Source: a bacterium
GTDB taxonomy: Bacteria; Chloroflexota; Dormibacteria; Aeolococcales; Bog-877
Reading direction: 5' to 3'
DNA length: 32,912 bases
Assembly: GCA_021844355.1 (NCBI GenBank)
Contig: JAKBTP010000197.1
Coordinates: forward strand, 1-32,912
The position numbers and the translations under genes were made by a program. Within the stretch, counting starts at the first letter, position 1. Each line of letters opens with the position of its first letter. This document shows positions 1 through 8,611 of this stretch, one piece after another. Below the pieces are notes generated by a model. That model searched no databases and had not been told where the DNA came from. It saw only the letters and a program-made list of their open reading frames with translations.

Positions 1-783
1 GCCCGGGCCCGGCCGATCGCCCTCCGGGAGGAGAACGGGTTCGGCATGGACATGGATGAATTCGAGTCCATGATCACCCCACGCACCCGGCTGGTGATCA
101 TCAACTCCCCCCAGAACCCCACGGGGGGCGTTCTCAGCTCGGAGCAGCTGGACCGGCTGGCCGAGCTGGCCCAGCGCCACGACTTCCTTGTCCTCAGCGA
201 TGAGATCTACTCGCGCATCTGCTTCTCGGAGCTGCCCAGACCGCTCTGGACCAGGGACGGGATGGCGGAGCGGACCGTGGTCCTGGACGGGCTGTCCAAG
301 ACCTACGCCATGTGCGGGTGGCGGCTGGGATACGGGGTGATGCCCCGGGAGCTGGCCCAGCGGATGGAGACGCTGATGATCAACACAAGCTCCTGTGCCG
401 CCGCCTTCACCCAGCTGGCGGCGGTGGAGGCGCTCCGGGCGCCGGAGTCGGAGGTGGCCGTTGGCCAGATGGTGGCCGAGTTCCGGGCCCGGCGGGACCA
501 GCTGGTGTCCGGGCTGAACAGCGTCCCCGGGATCCGCTGCCACCTGCCCTCCGCCTCCTTCTACGCCTTCCCCAACGTGGAGGGGACCGGGATACCGAGC
601 CGAGAGCTGGCCTCCCGCCTGCTGGAGGAGGCCGGGGTGGCGGTTCTCGCCGGGGAGGCCTTCGGGGAGGCGGGGCGGGGGTACATCCGTCTGGCGTACA
701 CGGTGGGACGCCCGTCGCTCGAGAAGGCGGTGGATCGCATCCGGGAGTTCGTGGCCAGCGCCTCGCCGGCTGCCGTATCGTGA
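1..783 (+). CDS. PLP-dependent aminotransferase, class I/II (5' end outside window)
   Basis: The reading frame is open from base 1 with no start needed, and the first residues already read like the middle of a fold-type I aminotransferase, so the N-terminal part lies outside the window. Visible motifs are SPQNPTGG (Asn contacting the substrate/PLP), SDEIY (Asp to the pyridine nitrogen, Tyr to the PLP oxygen) and LSKTYAMCGWRLGY. In the last, the Lys at 298-300 should be the Schiff-base lysine. The small C-terminal domain is complete, with YIRLAYT near the end supplying the carboxylate-binding Arg. The family transfers amino groups between amino acids and 2-oxo acids; the substrate cannot be read from this fragment. 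Its TGA overlaps the GTG of the next gene (GTGA), so the two are probably co-translated. Confidence 0.9.
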   Translation, partial: ARARPIALREENGFGMDMDEFESMITPRTRLVIINSPQNPTGGVLSSEQLDRLAELAQRHDFLVLSDEIYSRICFSELPRPLWTRDGMAERTVVLDGLSKTYAMCGWRLGYGVMPRELAQRMETLMINTSSCAAAFTQLAAVEALRAPESEVAVGQMVAEFRARRDQLVSGLNSVPGIRCHLPSASFYAFPNVEGTGIPSRELASRLLEEAGVAVLAGEAFGEAGRGYIRLAYTVGRPSLEKAVDRIREFVASASPAAVS

Positions 784-1538
784 CCGCCCCCGGAGGGCGT
801 CGGCCCCTGGTGCTGATGCCGCTGCGTCCCGGTAGCCGGCCTGACCCGGAAGCGGGCATGGAAGTCCCTCTCCAGACGGCGAACCAGGCGTACCTGGCGG
901 CCCTCCAGGCGGCCGGAGCCACCCCCATCCTGGTCCCGCTCGATACCGGCGACCTGGATGGTCTGGAGTTTGCGGACGGACTCCTTCTCCCCGGGGGCCT
1001 GGATATCAACCCCCGCGCCTACGGCGCGCCGCCCCACCCCACCTGCGAGTGGGACGACCGGCTGGACGATCTGGAGTTCCGCCTGACCCGCTGGGCGCTG
1101 GAGCGGAAGCTGCCCATTCTGGGCATCTGCCGGGGCCTCCAGGTGCTCAACGTGGTCCTCGGCGGCAGTCTCGTCCAGGATCTCCCGAGTCAGCGTCCCC
1201 AGGGCGTCACACATCCCCGCCAGGGCCCCCGGTTCTCCCTGACCCACCACCTCACCTTGGTGTCCGGCGGCCGGCTGGCGGCAGCCGTGGGAGCGGACGA
1301 GGTCCCGGTCAACAGCCTGCACCACCAGGGTGTCGAGCGGCTGGCCCCTGGGCTCCTCCCCTCGGCCCGCGCCGAGGACGGCCTCATCGAGGGGGTCGAG
1401 ATGGCAGGGGACACGTGGGTGGTGGCGGTGCAGTTCCACCCGGAGGAGCTGTTCGCCACCCAGCCATACGCCGCCAGGCTGTTCGAATCGTTCGTCGCCG
1501 CCTGCTCCGGGAGGGTCCCCACGGTGGTCCCCGCCTGA
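780..1538 (+). CDS. Gamma-glutamyl-gamma-aminobutyrate hydrolase-like (peptidase C26, class I GATase)
   Basis: This 252-residue protein is a stand-alone class I glutamine-amidotransferase domain of the PuuD/peptidase C26 type. The nucleophile is Cys117 in LGICRGLQ, and the triad is completed by His220 and Glu222 in AVQFHPEE. The LLLPGGLDINP segment and VNSLHHQGVE are also typical. Family members hydrolyse gamma-glutamyl bonds, for example gamma-glutamyl-GABA or related gamma-glutamyl amines, in the cytoplasm. I chose the GTG at 780 because it forms a GTGA overlap with the upstream stop and places the first beta strand (RPLVLMPLRPG) at the N-terminus; the frame is open further upstream only as a shadow of the aminotransferase. 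There is no clear Shine-Dalgarno, which fits translational coupling. Pairing with an aminotransferase suggests amine or amino-acid nitrogen metabolism, which is inference. Confidence 0.87.
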   Translation: MTAPGGRRPLVLMPLRPGSRPDPEAGMEVPLQTANQAYLAALQAAGATPILVPLDTGDLDGLEFADGLLLPGGLDINPRAYGAPPHPTCEWDDRLDDLEFRLTRWALERKLPILGICRGLQVLNVVLGGSLVQDLPSQRPQGVTHPRQGPRFSLTHHLTLVSGGRLAAAVGADEVPVNSLHHQGVERLAPGLLPSARAEDGLIEGVEMAGDTWVVAVQFHPEELFATQPYAARLFESFVAACSGRVPTVVPA

Positions 1539-1545
1539 CGGGCTC

Positions 1546-1563
1546 CCGGCCATGCTCGGCCGG
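1546..1563. terminator. Possible bidirectional terminator hairpin
   Basis: In the 34-base gap between two convergent genes, CCGGCC (1546-1551) and GGCCGG (1558-1563) form a perfect 6-bp stem with a 6-base loop. It starts 7 bases after the peptidase C26 stop and 9 bases after the ispG stop on the other strand. No T-run follows on either strand, so intrinsic termination would be non-canonical. Confidence 0.35.
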
Positions 1564-1572
1564 CCCTGATGG

Positions 1573-2709
1573 TCAGTCCCCGGGAATCCCCTCCGGCAGC
1601 TCGCGTCCGGCGGCGATCAGCTCCTGGTCCTCGTCGGCGATCCGATCGAGCTCTTTGATCAGGGAGTCGACCAGCTCGGACTCGGGCAGGGTGGCCACTA
1701 CCTTGCCCTTGCGATAGAGGATCCCCTTCTGCCGGCCGCCGGCGATCCCGATGTCGGCGTGCATCCCCTCGCCGGGGCCGTTCACCACACACCCCATCAC
1801 GGAGACGGTGATCGGGCGGCGCACCCTCTGCAGCGCCGCCTCCACCCGGGAGACCATCGGCATCATGTCGATCTCCAGCCGCCCGCAGGTGGGGCAGGCC
1901 ACCAGGTTGGGGCCGGTGGGCCGCTCCTGGAGGTTGGCCAGGATCTGACGTCCCACCCGCACCTCCTCCTCAGGCTGGTCCACCAGGGACACCCGGATGG
2001 TGTCGCCGATCCCCTCCGAGAGCAGGATGCCTATCCCCATGGCGCTCTTGATGGCCCCCGTGGGGGTGGGGCCGGCCTCTGTGAGCCCCAGGTGGAGGGG
2101 GTAGCGGTTGGGGAGGCTGGCGAAGAGGCGGTTGGCAGCCAGGTTGGTGAGGACGTCACTCGCCTTTAGGCTCACCTTGATGTCCTGGAACCCCAGCTGC
2201 TCCAGGATCCCGATGTGGCCCAGTGCGGCGTCCACCATGCGCCGCGCCACGTCTTCGGGTCCGCCCTCGCCCCGGCCCCGAGTCAGCTGCTTGCGGTCGG
2301 GGAGACTGCCGGCGTTCACGCCGATGCGGATCGGCACCCCCAACTCCTGGCAGCGACGGGCGATCTCCGCGACCTTCTCGGGCTGGCGGATGTTGCCGGG
2401 GTTCAGCCGAAGGCACTGGATGCCGGCGTCCAGCGCCATGAGGGCCAAGGGGGCGTCGTAGTGGATGTCGGCCACGATCGGCAGCCGGCTCCCCTTGACG
2501 ATCTCGCGCAGCGCCACCCCGGCCTCCTCGGTGTCGCAGGTGACGCGGATCAGGTCCGCTCCGGCGTCCGCGGCTCTGGCGATCTGGTCCAGAGTCCCCC
2601 GGACGTCCTCCGTGGCTGTCTTGGTCATGGTCTGGACGCTGATCGGGGCCGCTCCTCCGATCACCACCGACCCGACCTTGATCGGCCTGGTCTTGCGGCG
2701 CTCGATCAC
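1573..2709 (-). CDS. ispG: 4-hydroxy-3-methylbut-2-en-1-yl diphosphate synthase (flavodoxin/ferredoxin)
   Basis: IspG (GcpE) converts 2-C-methyl-D-erythritol 2,4-cyclodiphosphate to HMBPP, the penultimate step of the MEP isoprenoid pathway, using a 4Fe-4S cluster. The 378-residue protein starts with the typical ERRKTRPIKVG strand, followed by the TIM-barrel domain (VADIHYD, RLNPGNI, RIGVNAGSL). The C-terminal cluster domain has Cys272 and Cys275 in CPTCGR, Cys307 in VMGCVVNGPGE, and Glu314 as the expected fourth ligand. The frame stays open far upstream as a shadow over rseP, but the GTG at 2709 forms a GTGA overlap with the rseP stop and gives the family-typical length, so I use it. It is the last gene of the rpsB-to-ispG run, in the same operon as dxr, an earlier enzyme of the pathway. 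Confidence 0.96.
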   Translation of the reverse strand: MIERRKTRPIKVGSVVIGGAAPISVQTMTKTATEDVRGTLDQIARAADAGADLIRVTCDTEEAGVALREIVKGSRLPIVADIHYDAPLALMALDAGIQCLRLNPGNIRQPEKVAEIARRCQELGVPIRIGVNAGSLPDRKQLTRGRGEGGPEDVARRMVDAALGHIGILEQLGFQDIKVSLKASDVLTNLAANRLFASLPNRYPLHLGLTEAGPTPTGAIKSAMGIGILLSEGIGDTIRVSLVDQPEEEVRVGRQILANLQERPTGPNLVACPTCGRLEIDMMPMVSRVEAALQRVRRPITVSVMGCVVNGPGEGMHADIGIAGGRQKGILYRKGKVVATLPESELVDSLIKELDRIADEDQELIAAGRELPEGIPGD

Positions 2710-3959
2710 CTGGTCAACCGGGAGATGTCGCCGAAGGTGACGTAGATGAAGAGCATCACCAACAAGGCTAACCCAACTGTGTGCACCGCCGCCTCCAGCC
2801 GGGGGCTCACCTGCCGCCGGCGCGCCGTCTCCAGGAGGATGAAGAAGAGGCGGCCGCCGTCCAGGAAGGGGACCGGCAGGAGGTTGAAGAGCCCGAGGTT
2901 CAGGCTGATGAGGCCGAGCAGGGTGGCGTAGACGGAGAGCGAGATCTGGGCCGCGATCGAGGTCTCCTGGGCGATGCCCACCGGACCGGTGAGCTGCAGG
3001 TTGGGGTTGTGGTGGGGGGTGATCAGGGCCCAGAGGTTGACGAAGGTGGCGCCGATCTCCTGGGGCACGGTCCAGAACCCCACTGCCAGCGCCTGGTACC
3101 AGGGCATGGGGGCATCCCCCAAGCCCGGTAGCAGGGGGTTGCCAGCGGACGCCAGATATCCCACCTGCCACTCGACCTGGAGCTGGGAACGGGGCACCTG
3201 GACCGTCCTGCGCTCTCTGCCCGAGAGGTAGGTGACCGCCAGCGCGCCGGAGCCGGGAACGCCGGATGCCAGCTGTGCGGGTGGCGTGTGGGGGATCGCC
3301 CTGCCGTCTATGGCCACGATCTCGGCCTCCAAGGGGACCGGAGAATGGGCCTGGAGCCCCACCCAGTGCAGCTGAGGAGTGACCCTGTAGGTGCGCGGCG
3401 CCCCTCCCCCCCAGGGCCTCATCTCGACTCGGACCGGCCGACCCGCCGCCGCCTGGATGAGGTCCCGGATGCGCACCAACGAGGTGGTGGCGGTGCCATC
3501 CACCCCGGTGATCTGGTACCCGGCGGCCGGCGCACCGGCGGCCGCCAGCCCGCCACCCTGCTGGACCTGAGGGGAGGGGCCACCGGCAGCGGCGACCGCG
3601 GTGAAGAGAAGGCCGGCCAGCAGAAGGTTGGTTATCCCCCCAGCCGCCAGCACCGCCGCCCGGCGGGTGCGCGACGCCTTGAGGAACGCTCGGGGGCCGC
3701 CGCTGGCGGCGGGGTCCTCCAGCCCGGTCATCCCGGCCATGCGCACATACCCCCCGAAGGGCAGCAGGCGTAACGAATAGCGGGTCTCCCCGCGGGTGCG
3801 GCTGGCCAGCCGGGGCCCGAAGCCGATCGAGAACTCGTCCACCTGGATCCCCGCCCACTTGGCGACGGCGAAGTGCCCGGCCTCGTGGAGGGAGATGACC
3901 ACCAGGAGCATGAGCACGATGCCCCCCACGCTCTGCCAGGTGAAGGCGAAACCGGTCAC
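2706..3959 (-). CDS. rseP: RIP metalloprotease RseP (site-2 protease family)
   Basis: This is an intramembrane zinc metalloprotease of 417 residues. The first membrane segment carries the HEAGH motif (His25, Glu26, His29), and the second conserved motif PVPFLDGGR has Asp367 as the third zinc ligand. Hydrophobic segments at about 8-25, 103-125, 343-362 and 393-408 flank a periplasmic region (about 130-265) with at least one PDZ-like domain (ITGVDG around 150). Homologues cleave anti-sigma factors or signal-peptide remnants within the membrane; the substrate here is unknown. The GTG start at 3959 overlaps the dxr stop as GTGA, and the gene's own stop overlaps ispG in the same way. Position between dxr and ispG is widely conserved. 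Confidence 0.95.
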   Translation of the reverse strand: MTGFAFTWQSVGGIVLMLLVVISLHEAGHFAVAKWAGIQVDEFSIGFGPRLASRTRGETRYSLRLLPFGGYVRMAGMTGLEDPAASGGPRAFLKASRTRRAAVLAAGGITNLLLAGLLFTAVAAAGGPSPQVQQGGGLAAAGAPAAGYQITGVDGTATTSLVRIRDLIQAAAGRPVRVEMRPWGGGAPRTYRVTPQLHWVGLQAHSPVPLEAEIVAIDGRAIPHTPPAQLASGVPGSGALAVTYLSGRERRTVQVPRSQLQVEWQVGYLASAGNPLLPGLGDAPMPWYQALAVGFWTVPQEIGATFVNLWALITPHHNPNLQLTGPVGIAQETSIAAQISLSVYATLLGLISLNLGLFNLLPVPFLDGGRLFFILLETARRRQVSPRLEAAVHTVGLALLVMLFIYVTFGDISRLTR

Positions 3960-5131
3960 AGCCGCCGGCCCCCCGTCGCACCGCGGCGGTCCAGCTGTCC
4001 CAGCATCGCGGCGGCCATGGTCCGTCCAAAGGCGTCGGCCGCCAGGACATCCTCCAGGGTTGTCGGGGGGGCACCGGAGTACGAGCCGGTCACCTCGGAC
4101 ACCAGCTCCACCATCTCCCCGAATCGCAACTCACCCCGCAGGAAGGCGGCCACCGCAACCTCGTTGGCGGCGTTCATCACCGCCGGTGCGCCTCCGCCGC
4201 GGCTGGCCGCCTCGCGGGCCAGGCTGAGGGCGGGGAAGCGGCTGGGGTCCGGCTCCTCGAACTCCAGCCTGCCTGCCCCCGCCAGATCCAGGGGAGGGAC
4301 CACCCCCGGCAGCCGCCTGCCGCCGGAGAGGGCCAGAGCGATGGGGGCGCGCATGTCGGCCACCCCCAGCTGGGCCACCATGGTGCCGTCACAGAACTCC
4401 ACGGCGGAGTGGACGGCACTCTGGGGATGGATCACCACCGAGATCCTGGAGTAGGGGATGGCGAAGAGGAAGTGGGCCTCGATCACCTCCAGCCCCTTGT
4501 TCATCATGGTGGCGCTGTCCACGGTCACCTTGGGCCCCATCCTCCAATTGGGGTGGGCCAGAGCCATCTCCGGGGTCGCGTCTCGGAGCCCGGCCAGCGG
4601 AGCTGTGCGGAAGGGGCCGCCGCTGGCCGTGAGCCAGAGGCGCGCCACGTCCTGAGCCGACTCGCCGCGCAGGCACTGCCAGATCGCCGAGTGCTCGCTG
4701 TCCACGGGGACGATCTCCGCACCCGACCTGCGCGCCGCGGCGGTGACCAGCTCGCCGGCCATCACCAAGACCTCCTTGGTGGCGATGGCCAGGCGGCAGG
4801 GGCGGTGCAGGGCCGCCAGGGTGGGCAGGAGGGCGGCGGCCCCGCCGCCCGCCACCAGCACCACATCAGCCCGGGGGTCGGCGGCCAGCTGGCACGCGGC
4901 GTCCTCGCCGATCCCAACGCCTGAGGGCACCGGCCCGTCAGGGTCGACCACCACGGACACCGCCCCAGGGAACGGGCGCAGCGCCGCCTGGAGAGCTTCG
5001 GTCCTTTGTCCGGCTACGGCCCCCAGCAGCTCGAATTCCTCGGGGTAGCGGGAGATGACCTCCAGCGCCTGGCTCCCTATCGACCCGGTGGCGCCGAGCA
5101 CCACGACTCGGGTCCGTCTAGCGGAGGGCAC
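3956..5131 (-). CDS. dxr: 1-deoxy-D-xylulose-5-phosphate reductoisomerase
   Basis: Dxr (IspC) makes 2-C-methyl-D-erythritol 4-phosphate from DXP with NADPH and a divalent metal; it is the first committed MEP-pathway enzyme. Visible features are the N-terminal dinucleotide-binding motif GATGSIGS (residues 13-20), the metal site VDSEHSA (Asp144, Glu146) with Glu215 in NKGLEVIEAH, and the substrate and flap residues LTASGGPFR, HPNW and MGPKVTVDSATMMNKG. The length of 391 residues is normal. The usual LANKE stretch reads IATKE here, a mild change. I take GTG at 5131, which overlaps the cdsA stop by 14 bases. The stop interlocks with rseP (GTGA). Confidence 0.96.
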   Translation of the reverse strand: MPSARRTRVVVLGATGSIGSQALEVISRYPEEFELLGAVAGQRTEALQAALRPFPGAVSVVVDPDGPVPSGVGIGEDAACQLAADPRADVVLVAGGGAAALLPTLAALHRPCRLAIATKEVLVMAGELVTAAARRSGAEIVPVDSEHSAIWQCLRGESAQDVARLWLTASGGPFRTAPLAGLRDATPEMALAHPNWRMGPKVTVDSATMMNKGLEVIEAHFLFAIPYSRISVVIHPQSAVHSAVEFCDGTMVAQLGVADMRAPIALALSGGRRLPGVVPPLDLAGAGRLEFEEPDPSRFPALSLAREAASRGGGAPAVMNAANEVAVAAFLRGELRFGEMVELVSEVTGSYSGAPPTTLEDVLAADAFGRTMAAAMLGQLDRRGATGGRRL

Positions 5132-5927
5132 CGGCCGCCACCAGCAGCGAGTACATCACCGGGGCCACGAAGAGCAGGCTGTCCACCCGGTCCAGTATGC
5201 CGCCGTGTCCGGGAATCAGCCGTCCGGAGTCCTTCACTCCCAGCTCGCGCTTGAGCTGGGACTCCGCCAGATCCCCGGCAATGGCCGCCAAGGAGCAGGT
5301 GGCGGCCACCAGCGCAGCCACCCCCCAGGAGAGTCCGGGAAGCGCCAGCGGCAGGAGCGCCGTCACCGCCAGCGCGGGAAGGAGGAAGCCGGCGGCGGCG
5401 CCCTCCCAGGTCTTGGAGGGGCTGATGCGCGGGAAGAACGGGTGGCGCCCAAGGCGGGAGCCCACCAGATAGGCCCCGGTGTCCCCCAACACCGACACCC
5501 CCACCGCCAGGAGGACCACCTCCGCCCCCCGGGAGTGGGCGCTCCGGTACAGGAGGGGCAGGAACCCGGCCAGGTAGCCGATCCAGACGGCCCCCCCGAA
5601 GGCCACCGCCCAGCGCGCCACCGGCCGGCTGTCGGGGCGGGAGAGCAGGGTCAGGGCCATCCCGGCGAGAGCCCCGGCGGTGAGGCCCACGCCGGCGGCG
5701 GGCACCGTCGGGTAGGCGTAGCGGAGCACCCAGAACGCCGAGAGCGGGGCGAGGACGAGAAGGTTGGGCAGGAGCCCCGCCGCCCGCCAGAGCCGTCGGT
5801 ACTCGAGCAGTCCCAGCGCGGCCGCCAGGACCACCAGCGCCGCCAGGTACCCCGAGCCCATCTCCAGCGCGACACCCAGGACCACCAGCAGAGCGATCCC
5901 GCTGGCGGTCCGGATCCAGAGCCTCAA
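5118..5927 (-). CDS. cdsA: Phosphatidate cytidylyltransferase (CDP-diglyceride synthase)
   Basis: CdsA forms CDP-diacylglycerol from phosphatidic acid and CTP in the cytoplasmic membrane, the branch point for phospholipids. The 269-residue protein is very hydrophobic with about eight membrane segments. It carries the family signature near the C-terminus (residues 223-249: SxLKR, a KD pair, PGHGG and the LDRVD aspartates). ISPSKTWEG and VLGDTGAYLVG are also conserved. The start is TTG at 5927, forming a TTGA overlap with the uppS stop and preceded by GGAG with a 5-base spacer. It follows uppS, so the operon links two lipid-precursor steps. Confidence 0.94.
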   Translation of the reverse strand: MRLWIRTASGIALLVVLGVALEMGSGYLAALVVLAAALGLLEYRRLWRAAGLLPNLLVLAPLSAFWVLRYAYPTVPAAGVGLTAGALAGMALTLLSRPDSRPVARWAVAFGGAVWIGYLAGFLPLLYRSAHSRGAEVVLLAVGVSVLGDTGAYLVGSRLGRHPFFPRISPSKTWEGAAAGFLLPALAVTALLPLALPGLSWGVAALVAATCSLAAIAGDLAESQLKRELGVKDSGRLIPGHGGILDRVDSLLFVAPVMYSLLVAAGALR

Positions 5928-6634
5928 TCGAGCTCCGGGACCCCGCCGAAGCGGCGGACCCGTACGGCGTAGTCGGCGAGCGCCGCCTCCAGGTCGGCGG
6001 CGCCGAAGTCGGGCCAGAGGGTCTGGGTGACGTACAGCTCGGCGTAGGCCGCCTGCCAGATGAGGAAGTTGCTGGTCCGGAGTTCTCCGGCGGTGCGGAT
6101 GATGAGGTCGGGATCGGGCAGCCCGGCGGTGTAGAGGTGGGCGGCGAGCATCTGCTCGTCCAGCTGGCGGAGGTCCTGTCCCGCCTGGGCCAGGGAGCGG
6201 ACCGCGTCCACGATCTCCGCCCTACCCCCGTAGTTGATGGCCACGTTCAGGGAGCCGCGGGTGTTCTCCCGGGTGCGCACCTCGGCCTTCTCCACCAGGC
6301 GGCAGAGCCGCGCCGACAGCCGCTCACGGCGGCCGATGACCCGGATCCGCACCCCGTTCTGGTGGAGCTCGTCCACCTCCTCCTGCAAGGTCTGCTCGAA
6401 GAGGCGCATCAGGGTCGCCACCTCGTACCGGGGGCGGGACCAGTTCTCGGTGGAGAAGGCGTACAGGGTAAGGTGATGGACCCCGGCCCGATCCGCCGCC
6501 TCCATGACGCGCCGGATGGCCCGAATCCCCGCTCGATGCCCTTCGGTGCGCCGCTGGCCGCGCTGCCGGGCCCAGCGCCCGTTGCCGTCCATGATGATCC
6601 CGATGTGGGCGGGCAAGGCCGCGCGCTCAGCCAC
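5924..6634 (-). CDS. uppS: Isoprenyl transferase (di-trans,poly-cis-undecaprenyl diphosphate synthase type)
   Basis: This cis-prenyltransferase extends farnesyl diphosphate with IPP to give undecaprenyl diphosphate, the lipid carrier for cell-wall sugars. The 236-residue protein has the catalytic IIMDGNGRWA motif (Asp16), HRAGIRAIRR, LTLYAFSTENWSRP, the basic IIRTAGELRTSNFL stretch and the ELYVTQTLWPDF metal and IPP site. The start is GTG at 6634; GAGG lies 9 bases upstream, in the 15-base gap after frr. Its TGA overlaps the cdsA TTG. The IPP it consumes is made by the pathway of the downstream dxr and ispG genes. Confidence 0.95.
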   Translation of the reverse strand: MAERAALPAHIGIIMDGNGRWARQRGQRRTEGHRAGIRAIRRVMEAADRAGVHHLTLYAFSTENWSRPRYEVATLMRLFEQTLQEEVDELHQNGVRIRVIGRRERLSARLCRLVEKAEVRTRENTRGSLNVAINYGGRAEIVDAVRSLAQAGQDLRQLDEQMLAAHLYTAGLPDPDLIIRTAGELRTSNFLIWQAAYAELYVTQTLWPDFGAADLEAALADYAVRVRRFGGVPELD

Positions 6635-6649
6635 CGCCCGAATCCTCGT

Positions 6650-7207
6650 TCACACCTCGAGCAACTCGACTTCCTTCCGTCGGGCGATCTCCTCCACCCG
6701 CTCCACATGGCGGTCCGTGATCCGCTGCAGGTCGCTGTGGGCGCGCTGGGCCTGGTCCTCGGAGATCTCCCCGTCGTGCTCCAGCTTGCGCAGCCGCTCC
6801 AGGTCGTCTCGGCGGATGTTGCGGATGGCGACCTTGGCCTCCTCGGAGCGCTGCTTGACGAGGCGCACGAACTCCCGGCGCCGCTCCTCGTTGAGCGGGG
6901 GAACCGGCACCCGGATCACCTGGCCATCGTTGCTGGGGTTGAGCCCCAGCTCACTGCGCTGCAGTGCCCGTTCGATGGCCGCGATGAGGTGCCGGTCCCA
7001 CGGCTGGACTAGGATCATGTGCGGCTCGGGTGCCGAGAGGCTGGCCACCTGGTTGATCGGCACCTGGCTCTCGTAGGCGTCGACCTTGACGTGCTCGATC
7101 AGAGCGGGCGAGGCCCGGCCCGTGCGGATCGAGGCGAGCTCTCGCTGCAGGGCGTCCAGGCTCTTGGCCATCCGCTCCTCCGCGGCGCGTAGCAGGTCCG
7201 CGCTCAC
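6650..7207 (-). CDS. frr: Ribosome recycling factor
   Basis: RRF works with EF-G to split post-termination ribosomes in the cytoplasm. At 185 residues it has the normal length and two-domain layout. The long-helix segments are LQRELASIRTGRASPALIEH (where Arg and Gly recur in all RRFs) and the C-terminal helices (VRNIRRD-type IRNIRRDDLERLRK). Between them is the small domain (INQVASLSAPEPHMILVQPWD). The GTG start overlaps the pyrH stop as GTGA. The pyrH-frr pair downstream of tsf is among the most conserved bacterial gene orders. Confidence 0.96.
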   Translation of the reverse strand: MSADLLRAAEERMAKSLDALQRELASIRTGRASPALIEHVKVDAYESQVPINQVASLSAPEPHMILVQPWDRHLIAAIERALQRSELGLNPSNDGQVIRVPVPPLNEERRREFVRLVKQRSEEAKVAIRNIRRDDLERLRKLEHDGEISEDQAQRAHSDLQRITDRHVERVEEIARRKEVELLEV

Positions 7208-7983
7208 CCCATGTTCTCCTGGTCAGTGACCAAGGTCCCGACCCGCTCCCCGCTGACCGCCCGGGCCAGATTGCCCGGGGTGAAGAGGTCCAGGACCAGG
7301 AGAGGGAGACGGTTGTCCATGCAGAGGGTGATCGCCGTGTTGTCCATCACCTGCAGCCCCCGATTGAGGACGTCCAGGTAGGAGATGGTCTCGAACCGCT
7401 CGGCGTTGGCGTCCTTGGTGGGATCGGCGCTGTAGACCCCGTCCACCCTGGTGGCCTTGATGAGCACGTCCGCACCTATCTCCGCGGCCCGCAGGGCCGC
7501 CGGGGTGTCGGTGGTGAAGAAGGGATTGCCCGAGCCGGCGCAGAAGACGACCACCCTCCCCTTCTCCAGATGGCGGATGGCCCGGCCCCGGATGTACGGC
7601 TCGGCCACCTGGTGCATCTCGATGGCGGTCTGAACCCGGGTGGGCATGCCGTGTGCCTCGAGGGCGTCCCGGAGGGCGAGCCCGTTGATCACTGTTCCCA
7701 GCATCCCCATCAGGTCCGCGGTGACCCGATTCATACCCCGCCGGGCCCCGGCCAGCCCGCGGAAGATGTTGCCGCCTCCCATCATCACCGCGATCTCGGT
7801 CCCCAGCTGGTGCGCGGCCTGCAACTCCAGGGCCACCGTGTCCAGGACCAGCGGGTCGATGCCGTAGCCGCCGTCCCCGACCAGGGCCTCCCCACTGAGC
7901 TTGATCACCACCCGCCGATAGCGGGCAGGGGGACGCTGCCGGTCCTGGCCCGCCACCCCGGTGAGGGGCATGGCCTCAACCAC
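7204..7983 (-). CDS. pyrH: Uridylate kinase (UMP kinase)
   Basis: PyrH phosphorylates UMP to UDP and is an amino-acid-kinase-fold enzyme, normally hexameric. The motifs VVIKLSGEAL, MMGGGNIFRG, AGSGNPFFTTDTPAALRA and LIKATRVDGVYSADP are all present. Two starts are possible. The GTG at 7983 gives 259 residues, has AGGGAGG five bases upstream and overlaps tsf by 8 bases. The ATG at 7971 gives 255 residues but has a weaker upstream sequence. I prefer the GTG. Either way about 20 residues precede the first strand, slightly longer than the usual 235-245 residue enzyme. Confidence 0.95.
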   Translation of the reverse strand: MVEAMPLTGVAGQDRQRPPARYRRVVIKLSGEALVGDGGYGIDPLVLDTVALELQAAHQLGTEIAVMMGGGNIFRGLAGARRGMNRVTADLMGMLGTVINGLALRDALEAHGMPTRVQTAIEMHQVAEPYIRGRAIRHLEKGRVVVFCAGSGNPFFTTDTPAALRAAEIGADVLIKATRVDGVYSADPTKDANAERFETISYLDVLNRGLQVMDNTAITLCMDNRLPLLVLDLFTPGNLARAVSGERVGTLVTDQENMG

Positions 7984-8611
7984 CTGCGCCTCCCTCGGCC
8001 CTCTCCCCCAGGGGGAAGCGGGCGAAGCGGGCCACCGAAATGTTCTCTCCCGTTGAGGCGATCGTCTCCTTGATCACCTCCTCCACGCGGCGCGCCTTCT
8101 TGCCGGCTTCATCCCGGATCCAGGGTTGCTCGTAGAGGCATACCGTCTCGAGCCACTTGCGCAACTTCCCCTCGACGATCTGGTCCACCCGGGCCTGGTC
8201 CCGGCCCTCGGCCACGGCCTGCTGGCGGTAGATCTCCCTCTCGTGCTCCAACACCTCCGCGGGGACGTCCTCCCGGCGGATCCAGCGCGGACCGAGGCTG
8301 GCCACCTGCAGAGCCAGGTCGTGGACCAGCGCCTTGAACTCGTCGGTACGGGCCACGAAGTCGCTCTCGCAGTTGACCTCCAGGAGGACCCCCAGCCGCC
8401 CGCCGGGGTGGATGTAGGCGTCCACCAGCCCCTCGCGGGTCTCCCTCTCGGCCCTCTTCTCCGCCGAGGCGAGCCCCTTGGTTCGGAGCAGGTCACGGGC
8501 ACGGTCGAAGTCTCCAGCCGAGTCGACCAGGGCGCGCTTGACGTCCATGATCCCTGCCCCGGTCTGCTGTCGCAGCTGGCGCACCAGCTCCGCCGAGATT
8601 ACCTGGCTCAC
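7976..8611 (-). CDS. tsf: Translation elongation factor Ts
   Basis: EF-Ts is the guanine-nucleotide exchange factor for EF-Tu. The N-terminal UBA-like helix region has VRQLRQQTGAGIMDVKRAL, and the core has VLLEVNCESDFVARTDEF, where the acidic and Phe residues contact EF-Tu. At 211 residues this is the short form of the factor, close to Thermus-type EF-Ts and clearly shorter than the E. coli form of about 283 residues. The GTG start overlaps the rpsB stop as GTGA, so it is translationally coupled to S2. Confidence 0.95.
   Translation of the reverse strand: MSQVISAELVRQLRQQTGAGIMDVKRALVDSAGDFDRARDLLRTKGLASAEKRAERETREGLVDAYIHPGGRLGVLLEVNCESDFVARTDEFKALVHDLALQVASLGPRWIRREDVPAEVLEHEREIYRQQAVAEGRDQARVDQIVEGKLRKWLETVCLYEQPWIRDEAGKKARRVEEVIKETIASTGENISVARFARFPLGERAEGGAGG

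Noticed and set aside
2710..4074. Upstream extension of the ispG frame to 4074
   Set aside because: It crosses rseP, which is clearly coding in another frame, and the protein would have a Gly/Arg/Pro shadow N-terminus. The GTG at 2709 gives the normal IspG start.
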